From assembly GCF_900460065.1 (NCBI RefSeq), contig NZ_UAVD01000004.1, forward strand, positions 62,001-126,000: a DNA stretch of 64,000 nt. The letters run 5' to 3'. Positions 51,580 through 61,500 of the stretch are shown here, in pieces. Every line of letters begins with the position of its first letter. The first letter of the stretch is position 1. Origin of the DNA: Streptomyces griseus (GTDB lineage Bacteria > Actinomycetota > Actinomycetes > Streptomycetales > Streptomycetaceae). A program made the position numbers and the translations under genes. The notes below the pieces were generated by a model that was not told the DNA's origin, searched no databases, and worked only from the letters and a program-made list of their open reading frames with translations.

Positions 51580-53010
51580 ATGACTGATGTGACCTCCGCG
51601 AAGACCGCCCGCCGTCCGCACCACTGGCGGCGGGACCTGATCGAACTGGCCGCCCTGTTCACCGCCGTCGCCGTGGCCGACGCCATCGCCAACCTGATCG
51701 GACACCAGCCGGACGGGCCCTTCCTGCTCGTGGCGTCGGCGGTGGTGCTGGCGGCCACCGCCGCGTTCCACACCTGGTGGGCGCGACGGCACAGTCACGC
51801 TCCCCCGTCCGACGGGACGCCCGCGGCACCGGACGGGACGGCGGGCGGAGCGGCGGGCGCGGCCCGGGGCGGCGGGGCGGGCGGGATCGCCGGTGCCGAG
51901 GAGACCGCCCTGTGGCGGATGCGGACGACCGTGCGCGACGCCCCGGGCAGTCTGGCCGCGCTGTGCCTGGCCCTCGCCGGGCTCCGGGTGGACATCCTCA
52001 CTCTCGGTACCCACCCGCTGGCGCGGGGGACGGTGGACGAGTTCCTGCTGCGGGCCCCGGCCTCGCTCCAGGCTCAGGAACTGTCCCGGGAGATCGCGGC
52101 CGCCGGCGGCACGTCCACGTGGATCGAGCGGGCGGACGCCCACGATCTGGTCGACGTCCCGACCCGGATGCTGTCACTGGCCACCCGGACCGCGCTCGAC
52201 GCGGCCGAGCTGCCCCTCGCCCTGCGGCAGCTGCTCGGCCGGTGCACCATCCACTCGCTGCCCGCCGTCTCGGTCACCGGCCGCCCGACCGGGGAGAGCG
52301 CCCCGGTCGAGGGCGTGCTGGAGGAGACGGTGATGCGGCTGCGGGACCCGTCCGGCGGGGTGATCTCCGTGGAGCGGCCCTATCTGCCGTTCACGCCGAC
52401 CGAGTTCGCGCGGGCGCGTGCCCTGGTCGAGCTGGACGCCCGGCTCGGCCCCCGGGTGCCGCGCGGCGAGGACGTCCTCACGCTCCCCGAGGGCAACGAG
52501 ATCACGGTGCGCCGCGCGGACCACGGCGACCTCGCCGCCGCCCGCGCCCTGCACGACCGCTGCTCGCAGCGGACCCTGGGGCTGCGCTACCACGGTCCGG
52601 TCGCGGACGCGGACCGCTATCTCGACCACCTGCTGAGCCCCCGTTTCGGCCGCACCCTGGCGGTGCAGACGGCCTCCGGCAAGCTGGTGGCGCTGGGCCA
52701 CCTCCTCTGGGACGGGGACGAGACCGAGGTCGCCCTCCTCGTCGAGGACGACTGGCAGCGCCGGGGCATCGGCTCCGAGCTGCTCGGCCGCCTGGTGGCC
52801 CTCGCCGTGGAGGCGGGCTGCGACAGCGTGTACGCCGTGACGCAATCCCGCAACACCGGCATGGTGGCGGCGATGCGCGGGCTGGGGCTTCCCCTCGACT
52901 ACCAGATCGAGGAGGGCACGCTCGTCATCACCGCCCGGCTGGCGTCGGACCGTTCGAGGGCTGGAGGGTCCGGCCGGCCGGCCGCACCGACGGAAGGGGC
53001 CCGTCGCTGA
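51580..53010 (+). CDS. Membrane-anchored ACT-GNAT acetyltransferase fusion
   Basis: A 476-residue protein with two helices (residues about 24-40 and 48-66), a Gly/Ala linker, an ACT-like domain (about 112-185; RTTVRDAPGSLAALCLALAG) and a C-terminal GNAT domain (about 308-455) with the acetyl-CoA loop RRGIGSELLG. ACT-GNAT fusions in actinomycetes are amino-acid-sensing lysine acetyltransferases; the N-terminal membrane hairpin is an additional feature here. GTGAGGAT precedes ATG closely. Its last 83 bp overlap the convergent PLP enzyme gene. Confidence 0.8.
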   Translation: MTDVTSAKTARRPHHWRRDLIELAALFTAVAVADAIANLIGHQPDGPFLLVASAVVLAATAAFHTWWARRHSHAPPSDGTPAAPDGTAGGAAGAARGGGAGGIAGAEETALWRMRTTVRDAPGSLAALCLALAGLRVDILTLGTHPLARGTVDEFLLRAPASLQAQELSREIAAAGGTSTWIERADAHDLVDVPTRMLSLATRTALDAAELPLALRQLLGRCTIHSLPAVSVTGRPTGESAPVEGVLEETVMRLRDPSGGVISVERPYLPFTPTEFARARALVELDARLGPRVPRGEDVLTLPEGNEITVRRADHGDLAAARALHDRCSQRTLGLRYHGPVADADRYLDHLLSPRFGRTLAVQTASGKLVALGHLLWDGDETEVALLVEDDWQRRGIGSELLGRLVALAVEAGCDSVYAVTQSRNTGMVAAMRGLGLPLDYQIEEGTLVITARLASDRSRAGGSGRPAAPTEGARR

Positions 53011-54157
53011 GCGCCTGGCACAGGTCCGCCCACAGGTCCTCGACGTCTTCGAGGCCGACCGACATCCGCAGCAGCCGGTCGCCGACGCCGGACGCACGCC
53101 GGTCTCCCTCCGCCACGATGCGGTGGCTGATGGAGGCCGGGTGCTGGATCAGCGAGTCGACGCTGCCGAGGCTGACGGCGGGCGTGATGAGCCGCACCCC
53201 GGAGATCACCCGGTGCGGGTCGCCGTACACCTCGAAGGAGATCATCGCGCCGCCGATCCGCGGGTAGTGCACCCGGGCGATGCGCGGGTCGGCGGTGAGC
53301 CTGCGGACGAGTTCTGCCGCGCTCGTCGAGGCCGCGCGCACGCGCACCGGAAGCGTGGACAGCCCGCGCAGCAGAAGGTATCCGGCCAGCGGGTGCAGCA
53401 CTCCGCCGGTGGCGAAGCGGACCTGGCGCAGCGTGGCGGCGAACTCCTCGTCGCAGGCGACGACGCCGCCCATGACGTCCCCGTGGCCGCCGAGGTACTT
53501 GGTGGCGCTGTGCAGGACGATCCGGGCGCCGTGTTCGACGGGACGCTGGAGGACGGGGGTGGCGAAGGTGTTGTCGACGAGCAGCGGGACGGTTCCGCAG
53601 GCGTGGGCGACGGCCCGGATGTCGACCTCGGCCAGCGTCGGATTGGCCGGCGTCTCGACCATCACGAGCCCGGTGTCCGGACGGATCGCGTCGGCGATGC
53701 CCGCCGGGTCGGTCCAGGTCACCTCGGTGCCCAGCAGCCCGGTGCCGAGGAGATGGTCGCTGCATCCGTAGAGCGGGCGGACCGCGACGACATGGCGCAG
53801 CCCCTGGCTCGCGCGGGCGAGCAGGACCGCGGTCAGCGCCGCCATCCCGCTGGCGAAGGCGACCGCGCTCTCGGTGCGCTCCAGCCGGGCGAGCGCCGTC
53901 TCGAAGCGGCCCGTGGTGGGGTTGTCCAGCCGGGCGTAGACGGGCGGCCCGTCGGGACGGGCCCCGGTGGTGGCGAAGGCGTCGATCCGCATCGCCTCGC
54001 CGCGCGAGTCGTGGGACGGGTAGGTGGTGGACAGGTCGATCGGCGGGGCGTGCAGGCCGAGGGAGGCGAGGTCGTCGCGTCCGGCGTGCACGGCTTCGGT
54101 GGCGAGGGCCCTGGACGGGGTGGGGGCAGGGTGCGTCATCGAGACTTCGTTGTCCAT
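52928..54157 (-). CDS. PLP-dependent trans-sulfuration enzyme, likely methionine gamma-lyase
   Basis: A 409-residue Cys/Met-metabolism PLP enzyme. The PLP Lys is K220 in HSATKYLGGHGD, and YARLDNPTT and LVDNTFATP are family motifs. Cys132 in RPLYGCSD matches the active-site Cys of methionine gamma-lyase, where cystathionine enzymes have Gly. It would convert methionine to methanethiol, 2-oxobutyrate and ammonia. It is divergent from an Lrp/AsnC regulator, as mdeA is from mdeR in Pseudomonas. ATG 54157 is used; an ATG 18 nt in is possible. Confidence 0.82.
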   Translation of the reverse strand: MDNEVSMTHPAPTPSRALATEAVHAGRDDLASLGLHAPPIDLSTTYPSHDSRGEAMRIDAFATTGARPDGPPVYARLDNPTTGRFETALARLERTESAVAFASGMAALTAVLLARASQGLRHVVAVRPLYGCSDHLLGTGLLGTEVTWTDPAGIADAIRPDTGLVMVETPANPTLAEVDIRAVAHACGTVPLLVDNTFATPVLQRPVEHGARIVLHSATKYLGGHGDVMGGVVACDEEFAATLRQVRFATGGVLHPLAGYLLLRGLSTLPVRVRAASTSAAELVRRLTADPRIARVHYPRIGGAMISFEVYGDPHRVISGVRLITPAVSLGSVDSLIQHPASISHRIVAEGDRRASGVGDRLLRMSVGLEDVEDLWADLCQALSDGPLPSVRPAGRTLQPSNGPTPAGR

Positions 54158-54173
54158 GCCGTCACTCTGAACA

Positions 54174-54210
54174 GCTACCGGTTCGTAGCGGTCATATCCC
54201 GTGCTACGTT
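54174..54210. promoter_or_regulatory. Divergent promoter region of the lyase and Lrp genes
   Basis: GCTAC-N6-GTAGC (54174-54189) is a likely Lrp-type operator. TACGTT (54205-54210) is 6 nt before the Lrp ATG, a leaderless promoter. Confidence 0.55.
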
Positions 54211-54216
54211 CGGCAC

Positions 54217-54696
54217 ATGTCCGATTCCGTCGCTCTCGATCCGGTGGATCTGCAGATCCTACGGCTGTTGCAGAACGATGCGCGGACCACGTACCGGGAG
54301 CTCGCGGCCGAGGTCGGCGTGGCCGCTTCGACCTGCCTGGACCGGGTGGCCCGGCTGCGCCGCTCCGGGGTGATCCTCGGGGACCAACTGCGCCTCGACC
54401 CGGCGAAGCTCGGCCGGGGGCTCCAGGCGCTGCTGCTGGTGCAGGTCCGGCCGCACCGCCGGGAGCTCATCGGGCCGTTCGTCGAGCGGATCAGGTCCCT
54501 GCCGGAGTCGCGTGCCCTCTTCCACCTCACCGGCCCGGACGACTATCTGGTGCAGGTCGCGGTGGCCGACGCGGCCGATCTGCAGCGGTTGGTGCTGGAC
54601 GAGTTCACCTCACGGCGGGAGGTGGCCCGGGTGGACACCCGGCTGATCTTCCAGCAGTGGGAGTGCGGGCCCCTGCTGCCCCCGGCCGGGAGCTGA
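54217..54696 (+). CDS. Lrp/AsnC family regulator (MdeR-like position)
   Basis: A 159-residue Lrp/AsnC protein: helix-turn-helix in residues about 8-60 (DLQILRLLQNDARTTYREL, VAASTCLDRVARL) and a RAM ligand domain after it. Probably binds methionine or a related amino acid and induces the divergent lyase. Leaderless start, TACGTT 6 nt upstream. Confidence 0.92.
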   Translation: MSDSVALDPVDLQILRLLQNDARTTYRELAAEVGVAASTCLDRVARLRRSGVILGDQLRLDPAKLGRGLQALLLVQVRPHRRELIGPFVERIRSLPESRALFHLTGPDDYLVQVAVADAADLQRLVLDEFTSRREVARVDTRLIFQQWECGPLLPPAGS

Positions 54697-54832
54697 GCGA
54701 CGAAATCACGCCCGGGACGCGGCGGCGACGCCTGTCGGACGAGCCGACGGCAGCGCTGGGAGTGATCGTCTTTCGGACGCCGCGGGGCCCCCGATGATGA
54801 CGTGGGGGCCACGTCCGTACGAGGATGTCCGC

Positions 54833-56521
54833 ATGTCAGACACTTCGAGCAGCGCGCTGCCCCGTCAGGTCGCCGACGCCTACGTCGACGCCATCATCGA
54901 ACTCGACCCCATCACGGGCACCTATCTGGGTGTGTCCGAAAGCTCGCGTCGGCTGCCCGACTTCTCGCCGGCGGGTCAGGCCGCCGTCGCCGACCTCATC
55001 CGCGCGACGCTGCGGGAGCTGGACGCCGCCGAACAGCGTCCCGGTGCGGACAGCGCGTCCGAGCGGCGGTGCGGACGCCTCCTGCGGGAACGCCTGACGG
55101 CCGAACTCGCCGTGCACGAGGCGGAGGAGGGACTGCGGACGGTCTCCAACCTGCAGTCCCCGGCCCACAGCATCACCGAGGTCTTCACTCTCACGCCGAC
55201 CGCGACGGACGAGGACTGGGCGGCGGTCGTGGAGCGGCTGCGCGCGGTGCCCGCCGCGCACGAGGGGTACCGCGCCTCGCTCGCGCTCGGCCTGGAGCGC
55301 AAGCTGTACGGCGGCCCCCGCGCGACCGCCACGTTCGTCGGTCAGCTCACGGAGTGGGGCGGGGAGGGCGAGGGCACGGCGTTCTTCACGGAGTTCGTCG
55401 CCCCCGGCCCCGCGTCGCTGCGGGCGGAGCTGGACGAGGCCGCAGGGCTGGCCACGGCCTCGGTCCTCTCGCTGCGTGACTGGGTGCGCGATGTGTACGC
55501 CCCGGGCATCGAGGGCGCCCCTGACCCCGTGGGCCGGGAGCGCTACGCTCTCTGGTCGCGGCTGTACAACGGCACCGACCTGGATCTCGACGAGGCGTAC
55601 GCGTACGGCTGGGCGGAGTACCACCGGCTGCTCGCCGAGATGAGGACCGAGGCCGAGAAGATCCTGCCCGGGGCCGGCCCCTGGGAGGCGCTCGCCCACC
55701 TCGACGTGCACGGCAAGCACATCGAGGGCGTGGACGAGGTCCGCGCGTGGCTGCAGGGCCTGATGGACGAGGCGATCGAGGCGCTGGACGGCACGCACTT
55801 CGACCTCGCGGAGCGGGTGCGGAAGGTGGAGTCCCGCATCGCCCCGCCCGGCGGGGCCGCCGCGCCGTACTACACCGGCCCCTCCGAGGACTTCTCCCGC
55901 CCCGGGCGCACCTGGCTGCCGACCATGGGCGAGACCCGTTTCCCGGTGTACGACCTGGTATCGACCTGGTACCACGAGGGTGTTCCGGGCCATCACCTGC
56001 AGATCGCCCAGTGGACGCACGTCGCCGACAGCCTCTCGCGCTACCAGGCGTCGGTCGGCATGGTCAGCGCGAACGCCGAGGGGTGGGCGCTGTACGCGGA
56101 GCGGCTGATGGACGAGCTGGGCTTCCTGCCCGACGCGGAGCGGCGGCTCGGCTACCTGGACGCGCAGATGATGCGCGCCTGCCGGGTGATCGTCGACATC
56201 GGCATGCACCTGGAGCTGGAGATCCCGGCGGACTCCCCCTTCCACCCGGGCGAGCGCTGGACGCCCGACCTGGCCCAGGAGTTCTTCGGCGACCACAGCG
56301 GCCGTCCCGCCGACTTCGTGGAGAGCGAGCTGACCCGCTATCTGTCGATGCCGGGCCAGGCCATCGGCTACAAGCTCGGGGAGCGCGCCTGGCTGCTCGG
56401 CCGGGAGAACGCGCGCGCCGCGCACGGTGACGCGTTCGATCTGAAGGCCTGGCACATGGCGGCGCTCTCGCAGGGGTCGCTGGGCCTGGACGATCTGGTG
56501 GACGAGCTCTCGCGGCTCTGA
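54833..56521 (+). CDS. DUF885 family protein, probable metallopeptidase
   Basis: A 562-residue DUF885 protein. HEGVPGHHLQ (residues about 382-391) is the conserved HExxxxHH metal motif, and EGWALYAERLMDELG follows it. The family resembles carboxypeptidase Taq/M32-type helical metallopeptidases; substrates are mostly unknown. There is no signal peptide, so it is cytoplasmic. ATG 54833 has GAGGATG upstream. A stand-alone gene, followed 30 bp later by an ATP-grasp gene that may share its transcript. Confidence 0.85.
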   Translation: MSDTSSSALPRQVADAYVDAIIELDPITGTYLGVSESSRRLPDFSPAGQAAVADLIRATLRELDAAEQRPGADSASERRCGRLLRERLTAELAVHEAEEGLRTVSNLQSPAHSITEVFTLTPTATDEDWAAVVERLRAVPAAHEGYRASLALGLERKLYGGPRATATFVGQLTEWGGEGEGTAFFTEFVAPGPASLRAELDEAAGLATASVLSLRDWVRDVYAPGIEGAPDPVGRERYALWSRLYNGTDLDLDEAYAYGWAEYHRLLAEMRTEAEKILPGAGPWEALAHLDVHGKHIEGVDEVRAWLQGLMDEAIEALDGTHFDLAERVRKVESRIAPPGGAAAPYYTGPSEDFSRPGRTWLPTMGETRFPVYDLVSTWYHEGVPGHHLQIAQWTHVADSLSRYQASVGMVSANAEGWALYAERLMDELGFLPDAERRLGYLDAQMMRACRVIVDIGMHLELEIPADSPFHPGERWTPDLAQEFFGDHSGRPADFVESELTRYLSMPGQAIGYKLGERAWLLGRENARAAHGDAFDLKAWHMAALSQGSLGLDDLVDELSRL

Positions 56522-56551
56522 TCGGAAGCGGGCGAGGAGGGGCAGCACGTC

Positions 56552-57442
56552 ATGATCGGCACGAGCGGGCGGAACGGATTCCTCTTCTGCTCCGACCCGT
56601 TGCGGCCCGCCCGGCCCGATCCGCAGTTCGCCGGCGAGGTCGAGGCGGCGCGGGCGGCCGGCGGGCGGATCGCGCTCCTCGATCATGACGCGCTGCTCGC
56701 CGGGGACCCGGCCGGGGCGGTGGCCCGGGTCGCACGGGACTCCGGACCGTACTGGTACCGGGGCTGGATGATCCCGTCAGCCCGGTACGCGGAGCTGGAG
56801 GCCGCGCTCGGCACCCGGGGCTGCACTCTGCTCACCGGCGCCGCCGGCTACCGGCGTGCACATGAACTCCCCGGTTGGTACGAGGAGTTCGCCGCGCTCA
56901 CGCCGCGCAGTGTCTGGTGCCCCGTGGCTCCGGGAGCGCCGCCGCCCACCGCCGACGAACTGGCCCGGCTCGCGGCGCCCCTGGGGCCGGGGCCCGGCAT
57001 CGTGAAGGACTTCGTCAAGTCCCGCAAGCACGAGTGGCACGAGGCCTGTTACGTACCGGACCTCGTGGACCGGGAGCGATTGGCCTCCGTGGTCGGCCGG
57101 TTCATGGAGCTTCAGGGCTCCTTCCTCGCGGGCGGCCTGGTGGTGCGGTCCTTCGAGCCGTTCGTCGCGGGCGGCGAGGCGAGGGTGTGGTGGGTGGACG
57201 GGGAGGCGGTGCTCGTCACCGCCCACCCCGACACCCCGGGTCCGGTGTCCGTTCCCGGGGCGGCCCCTTGGCGGGAGGCCGTGGGCCGCCTCGGGCTGCG
57301 CTGGGTCACCACCGACCTGGCGTTGCGCGAGGACGGGGTGTGGCGGGTGGTGGAGGTCGGCGACGGCCAGGTCAGCGGCCTCCCCGCCGGGGCGGAGGCA
57401 GAGGTGCTGTTCGCCGCGCTGGCGGGCGCGGACCCGCGCTGA
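56552..57442 (+). CDS. ATP-grasp domain protein
   Basis: A 296-residue protein whose C-terminal half resembles the ATP-grasp fold (DUF4343-like): IVKDFVKSRKHEWHEACYV carries the ATP-binding Lys, VVRSFEPF and EARVWWVDGEAVLV follow, and RVVEVGDGQVSGLP is the metal/catalytic segment. Such proteins ligate amino acids, but no partner enzyme or substrate is evident. A strong GAGGAGGGG site precedes the ATG; it lies 30 bp after the DUF885 gene. Confidence 0.8.
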   Translation: MIGTSGRNGFLFCSDPLRPARPDPQFAGEVEAARAAGGRIALLDHDALLAGDPAGAVARVARDSGPYWYRGWMIPSARYAELEAALGTRGCTLLTGAAGYRRAHELPGWYEEFAALTPRSVWCPVAPGAPPPTADELARLAAPLGPGPGIVKDFVKSRKHEWHEACYVPDLVDRERLASVVGRFMELQGSFLAGGLVVRSFEPFVAGGEARVWWVDGEAVLVTAHPDTPGPVSVPGAAPWREAVGRLGLRWVTTDLALREDGVWRVVEVGDGQVSGLPAGAEAEVLFAALAGADPR

Positions 57443-57461
57443 TCCCGCCCGGGCCCCGGTA

Positions 57462-57950
57462 TCAGCAGCCGCAGTCGGCGGCGTCGGCCGGTGCGGTGAG
57501 CGGGTCGGCTCCGCGCCGCTCGACGCCCTCCCGGGTCTCGAAGGCGAAGCCCTCGCGCACCCAGTACTCGAATCCGCCGAGCATCTCCTTGACCTGGTAC
57601 CCCCGCTGGGCGAGGGCCAGGGCCGCGCGGGTCGCGCCGTTGCAGCCCGGCCCCCAGCAGTACGTGACGACGGGAACGGCCGGGTCCAGCAGGGCCGCCG
57701 CCCGCTCGGGGATCAGCGCGGTGGGCAGGTGCACCGCACCGGGCACGTGCCCCTGGTCCCAGGACGCGGTGGAGCGGCTGTCCAGGACGACGAACCCGCA
57801 CTCGCCGCCGGCGGCGAGTGCGGAGGCCACGTCGGAGACGTCGGCGTGGAAGGCGAGCGAGGCGCCGAAGTAGGCCGCCGCGGCGGCGGGGGAAGCGGGC
57901 GCGACGCGCAGGACGGGGTTCTCGGCCATGGCCGTGATGTGCGAGGTCAT
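57462..57950 (-). CDS. Rhodanese-like sulfurtransferase
   Basis: A 162-residue single-domain rhodanese. LDSRSTASWDQGHVPGAVHLP leads to the active loop TYCWGPGCNG with catalytic Cys98; a second Cys103 and a C-terminal DCGC are extra thiols. It transfers sulfane sulfur or, with this loop, may act on other oxyanions. ATG 57950 is chosen because TAGATT is 7 nt upstream (leaderless); ATG 57956 is the alternative. It is divergent from an Lrp regulator. Confidence 0.88.
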   Translation of the reverse strand: MTSHITAMAENPVLRVAPASPAAAAAYFGASLAFHADVSDVASALAAGGECGFVVLDSRSTASWDQGHVPGAVHLPTALIPERAAALLDPAVPVVTYCWGPGCNGATRAALALAQRGYQVKEMLGGFEYWVREGFAFETREGVERRGADPLTAPADAADCGC

Positions 57951-57993
57951 GACCATGAATCTATGAGCGTGAAACGGGACCGGGAAGTGGGAT

Positions 57994-58023
57994 TCCCCGG
58001 CACTCCTCTTGATCTGCCGGGGA
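57994..58023. promoter_or_regulatory. Palindrome between rhodanese and Lrp genes
   Basis: TCCCCGGCA (57994-58002) and TGCCGGGGA (58015-58023), perfect 9-bp arms with 12 nt between. It is a likely operator of the Lrp-type regulator, or a leader hairpin. Confidence 0.55.
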
Positions 58024-58044
58024 TTTCCCTGTTGTCTCGGGCGA

Positions 58045-58491
58045 GTGACCGACTATTCCCCGGACGCCACCGACTGGCGCATCCTCGACGTCCTCCAGCG
58101 CGACGGCCGCGCCACGTTCGCCGAGCTCGCACGAGCCGTCGCCATGTCCCCGAGCGCGGTGACGGAGCGGGTGCGCCGACTGGAGGAGCTGGGGGTGATC
58201 AGCGGGTACGCGGCGGTGGTCGACGCCGAGCGGCTCGGACTGCCCGTCCTCGCCCTGGTGCGCCTGCGCTACCCGAACGGGAACTACAAGCCCTTCCACG
58301 ATCTGCTGGAGACCACGCCCGAGATCATCGAGGCCCACCACGTCACCGGCGACGACTGCTTCGTCCTCAAGGTCACGGCCCGTTCGATGAGGCATCTGGA
58401 GGAGACCACCGGGCGGATCGGGGCGCTGGGCTCCGTCACCACCAGCGTCGTGTACTCCTCGCCGCTCCCCCGCCGGGCGATCGGCCGCTGA
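58045..58491 (+). CDS. Lrp/AsnC family regulator, second copy
   Basis: A 148-residue Lrp/AsnC protein: helix-turn-helix in residues about 9-60 (DWRILDVLQRDGRATFAEL, MSPSAVTERVRRLEEL) and a RAM domain. It starts with GTG 58045 after GGGCGA; a longer frame from 58009 has no better site. It is divergent from the rhodanese gene and probably controls it, perhaps in response to cysteine or another sulfur amino acid; the link is by position only. Confidence 0.9.
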   Translation: MTDYSPDATDWRILDVLQRDGRATFAELARAVAMSPSAVTERVRRLEELGVISGYAAVVDAERLGLPVLALVRLRYPNGNYKPFHDLLETTPEIIEAHHVTGDDCFVLKVTARSMRHLEETTGRIGALGSVTTSVVYSSPLPRRAIGR

Positions 58492-58521
58492 CACCGGGCA
58501 CGACCGCGCGCAGACCGGGCG

Positions 58522-61500
58522 TCACAGGCGGTGCCGGACGGACGAGCCCTGCCGCTCCTTCACCACTTCGAGCCGGACCGGGATCCGGCGGCGCAGGTCG
58601 GCCACATGGCTGACGATGCCGACGCTGCGGTCCCGCTCCCGCAGGGAGTCGAGTACGTCGAGCACCTCGTCCAGCGTCTGGTCGTCGAGGCTGCCGAACC
58701 CCTCGTCGATGAAGAGGGTGTCCAGGCGTACGCCGCCGGCCTCCTCGGTCACGACGTCCGCGAGGCCCAGCGCGAGGGCCAGCGAGGCGAAGAACGTCTC
58801 CCCGCCGGAGAGCGTCGCGGTGTCGCGTTCGCTGCCGGTCCAGGCGTCGACCACGTGCAGTCCGAGTCCGGCGCGGCGTCCGCCCGTGCGGGCGTCGGAG
58901 TGGACCAGCGTGTAGCGGCCCGAGGACATCCGCTGGAGCCGTGCGGTGGCGGCGGCGGCCACCTGTTCCAGGCGGGCGGCCAGGACGTACGCCTCCAGGC
59001 GCATCTTGCGTTCGTTGTCGGCGGAGGTGCCCGCGGCGAGACCCGCGAGCCGGGCGACCCGTTCGTACTCCTGGCGCACGGGTCCCAGCCGGCGTACCTC
59101 GTCGGCGGCCTGCCGGGAGAGCCGGGTCAGCTCGCCGCAGCGCTGGTCGGCGGCGGCGAGCGCCGAGGACGCCTCGCGCAGCAGCCATTCCGCCGTCTCG
59201 AACGCGCCCTGCGCCGCCGATGGCCGTGCGGCGGGCTGTTCGGCGGCCTCGCGGGCGTCGCGCTCGGCACGGCGGTCGGCCACCGCGGCGGCCTCGGCCT
59301 GCCAGGCGTCGATGCGGTGCTGGAGGTCGCGTTGGGCGGCGGGGTCGAGGAGGGTCGCGGCGGCGGCCTCCGGGGTGTCGAAGCCGGCCCGGAACGCCGC
59401 GTCGGAGAGCCGGTCGTCGGCCTCCTTGCGCCGCCGGGCCGCGTCCTGCTCGGCGCGTACGGCCTCGGCGGCCTCCGCCAGCAGCTCCACCCGGCGGGTG
59501 AGACGGTCCGCGTGGGCGGCGACGGACCCGGACGCGCCCCGGACGGCGGCGAGTTCGTCGTGCAGCGCGGTCTGCTCACGGTCGAGCGCCTCACGCCGGG
59601 AGGTGCGGGCGGCGGCCCGGCGCTCGGCCTCCTGACGGAGTTCGAGGCGGTCGGCGTGCTCGCGCTCGGCGGCGTCGAGGGCCTCGCGGGCGGCGTGCGT
59701 CCCGGCGGCGAGGAGGTGCTCGGCGGCATGCTCGGCGGCCAACCGGTCGACGGTGTCACGGAGCTCGTCGACGGACGGGCCGGGGGCGCCCTGTGCTTCG
59801 CCGTCGGCGACGGCGGCGGCCGAAGCCCCGTCGGCAGCCGCCGGGGCAGCCGCGTCGCGGGCCTCCGCGTGCGCGGTGGCGTGGCGTTCGCGGACGAGCC
59901 CGAGGGCCTGCTCCGCGCGGGCGCGGGTCTCCTCGGCCCGCCGGTGGGCGGTGAGGGCCGTCTCCTCGGTGGCCCGGTCGACGTGGCCGTCGCCCTCGGT
60001 GGCGGGGGCCGGGTGCTCGGCGGAGCCGCAGACGGTGCAGGGCGTGCCGTCCACGAGTCCGGCGGCCAGCTCCGCCGCGATGTCCCGCAGTCGGCGCTCC
60101 CGCAGCCCGAGCCAGCTCTCGTGGGCGTCGAGGGCGCGTTCGCGGGCCTCGGCCAGCGTCTCCCCCGCGGCCAGGAGCTCGTCGGCCAGCGCGTCGCGGC
60201 GGCGGGCGGCCTCCAGCCTGCGACGGGCCGGGGCGAGCAGCCCGGCGAGCCGCTCGGCGCGGGTCGCGGCCTCCTGCGCCGTCGCGATGCGTTCCCGGAG
60301 TCCGGCGTGGACGGCGTCCCAGCCCGCCAGCCAGGCGTCCGCGTCCCGGACGGTGGCGTCGTCGGCCCGGGACTCGCGCTCCAGCCGCTCCCGTTCCCCG
60401 TCGATGCCGGCGCTGCGCGCCTCGGCCCGGCGCGCGGACTCCAGGCCACCCAGCTCCTGCCGGAACCGGCGCTCCAGCTCGGCGAGTTGATCGGGTCCCG
60501 CGTCGGCCAGGTCGGACGGCAGCTGCGCCCTGGCCCGGTCGAGGGCGGCGTCCGCCCGGCGGTGGGCGAGCTCCGCCTCCTCACGCAGTTCCAGCGCCGG
60601 GGCGACCCGGTCGGCCTTGCGGGCGCGCTCCAGCTCCTCCTGGCAGCGGTCGTGTTCGGGCCGTCGCTCCTCCAGGGCCGCGGCGCGGCGCACGGTCTCC
60701 TCGTACCGCTCCTGGAGGCGGGCGAGTTCGCGCTCGGTGTCCAGGGCGTGGCGTGCCGTGCGCTGCCGGCCCTCGGCCCCGGTCAGGACGCGGTGGGCGA
60801 TGTCGAGCCGTTCGCGGGCCGTGGACCGGGCGACGGCGGCCCACTCCAGCACGGCTTCGGCGAGACCGGGTTCGCCCCGCCGGGCGGCGATCGGCGTGGC
60901 CTCGCCCCCCGCGGGTCCGGCCGCCTGGGCGATGCGCTGGGCGAGGGCGAGGATCCGCTCGTCCGCGGCGATGACCCTGGCCTCGCCGCCCCGGCGCAGC
61001 TCGGCGAGGCGTTCCTCGACGGCGGCGAAGCGACGGGTGTCGAAGAGACGGCCGAGGAGCTTGCCGCGGGCCTCGGCGTCCGAGCGCAGGAAACGCGCGA
61101 AGTCGCCCTGCGGCAACAGCACCACCTGGCAGAACTGGTCCCGGCTCATGCCGATGAGCCGGGTCAGCTCCTCGCCGATCTCCTGGTGCGACTTGCTGAG
61201 CGCCTGCCAGCCGCGCTCGGGGTCGTGGCCGCGCAGCCGGCTCTGGGCCTTCTCCAGGGTGAAGCCGTCGCCGCGCTTCTTCGGGCGGGGCTGGGCGGGG
61301 CTGCGGGTGACTTCGAGGCGGCGGCCGCCGACGGTCAGCTCCAGCTGGACCTCGGTGGGCAGGTCCGCCGGGGCGTGGTCGCTGCGCAGGGAGGCGCCGG
61401 GGCTCTGCCGGGCGCCGGGGACGGCCCCGTACAGGGCGAAGCAGACGGCGTCCAGGACGGAGGTCTTGCCCGCTCCGGTGGGGCCGTGGAGCAGGAAAAG

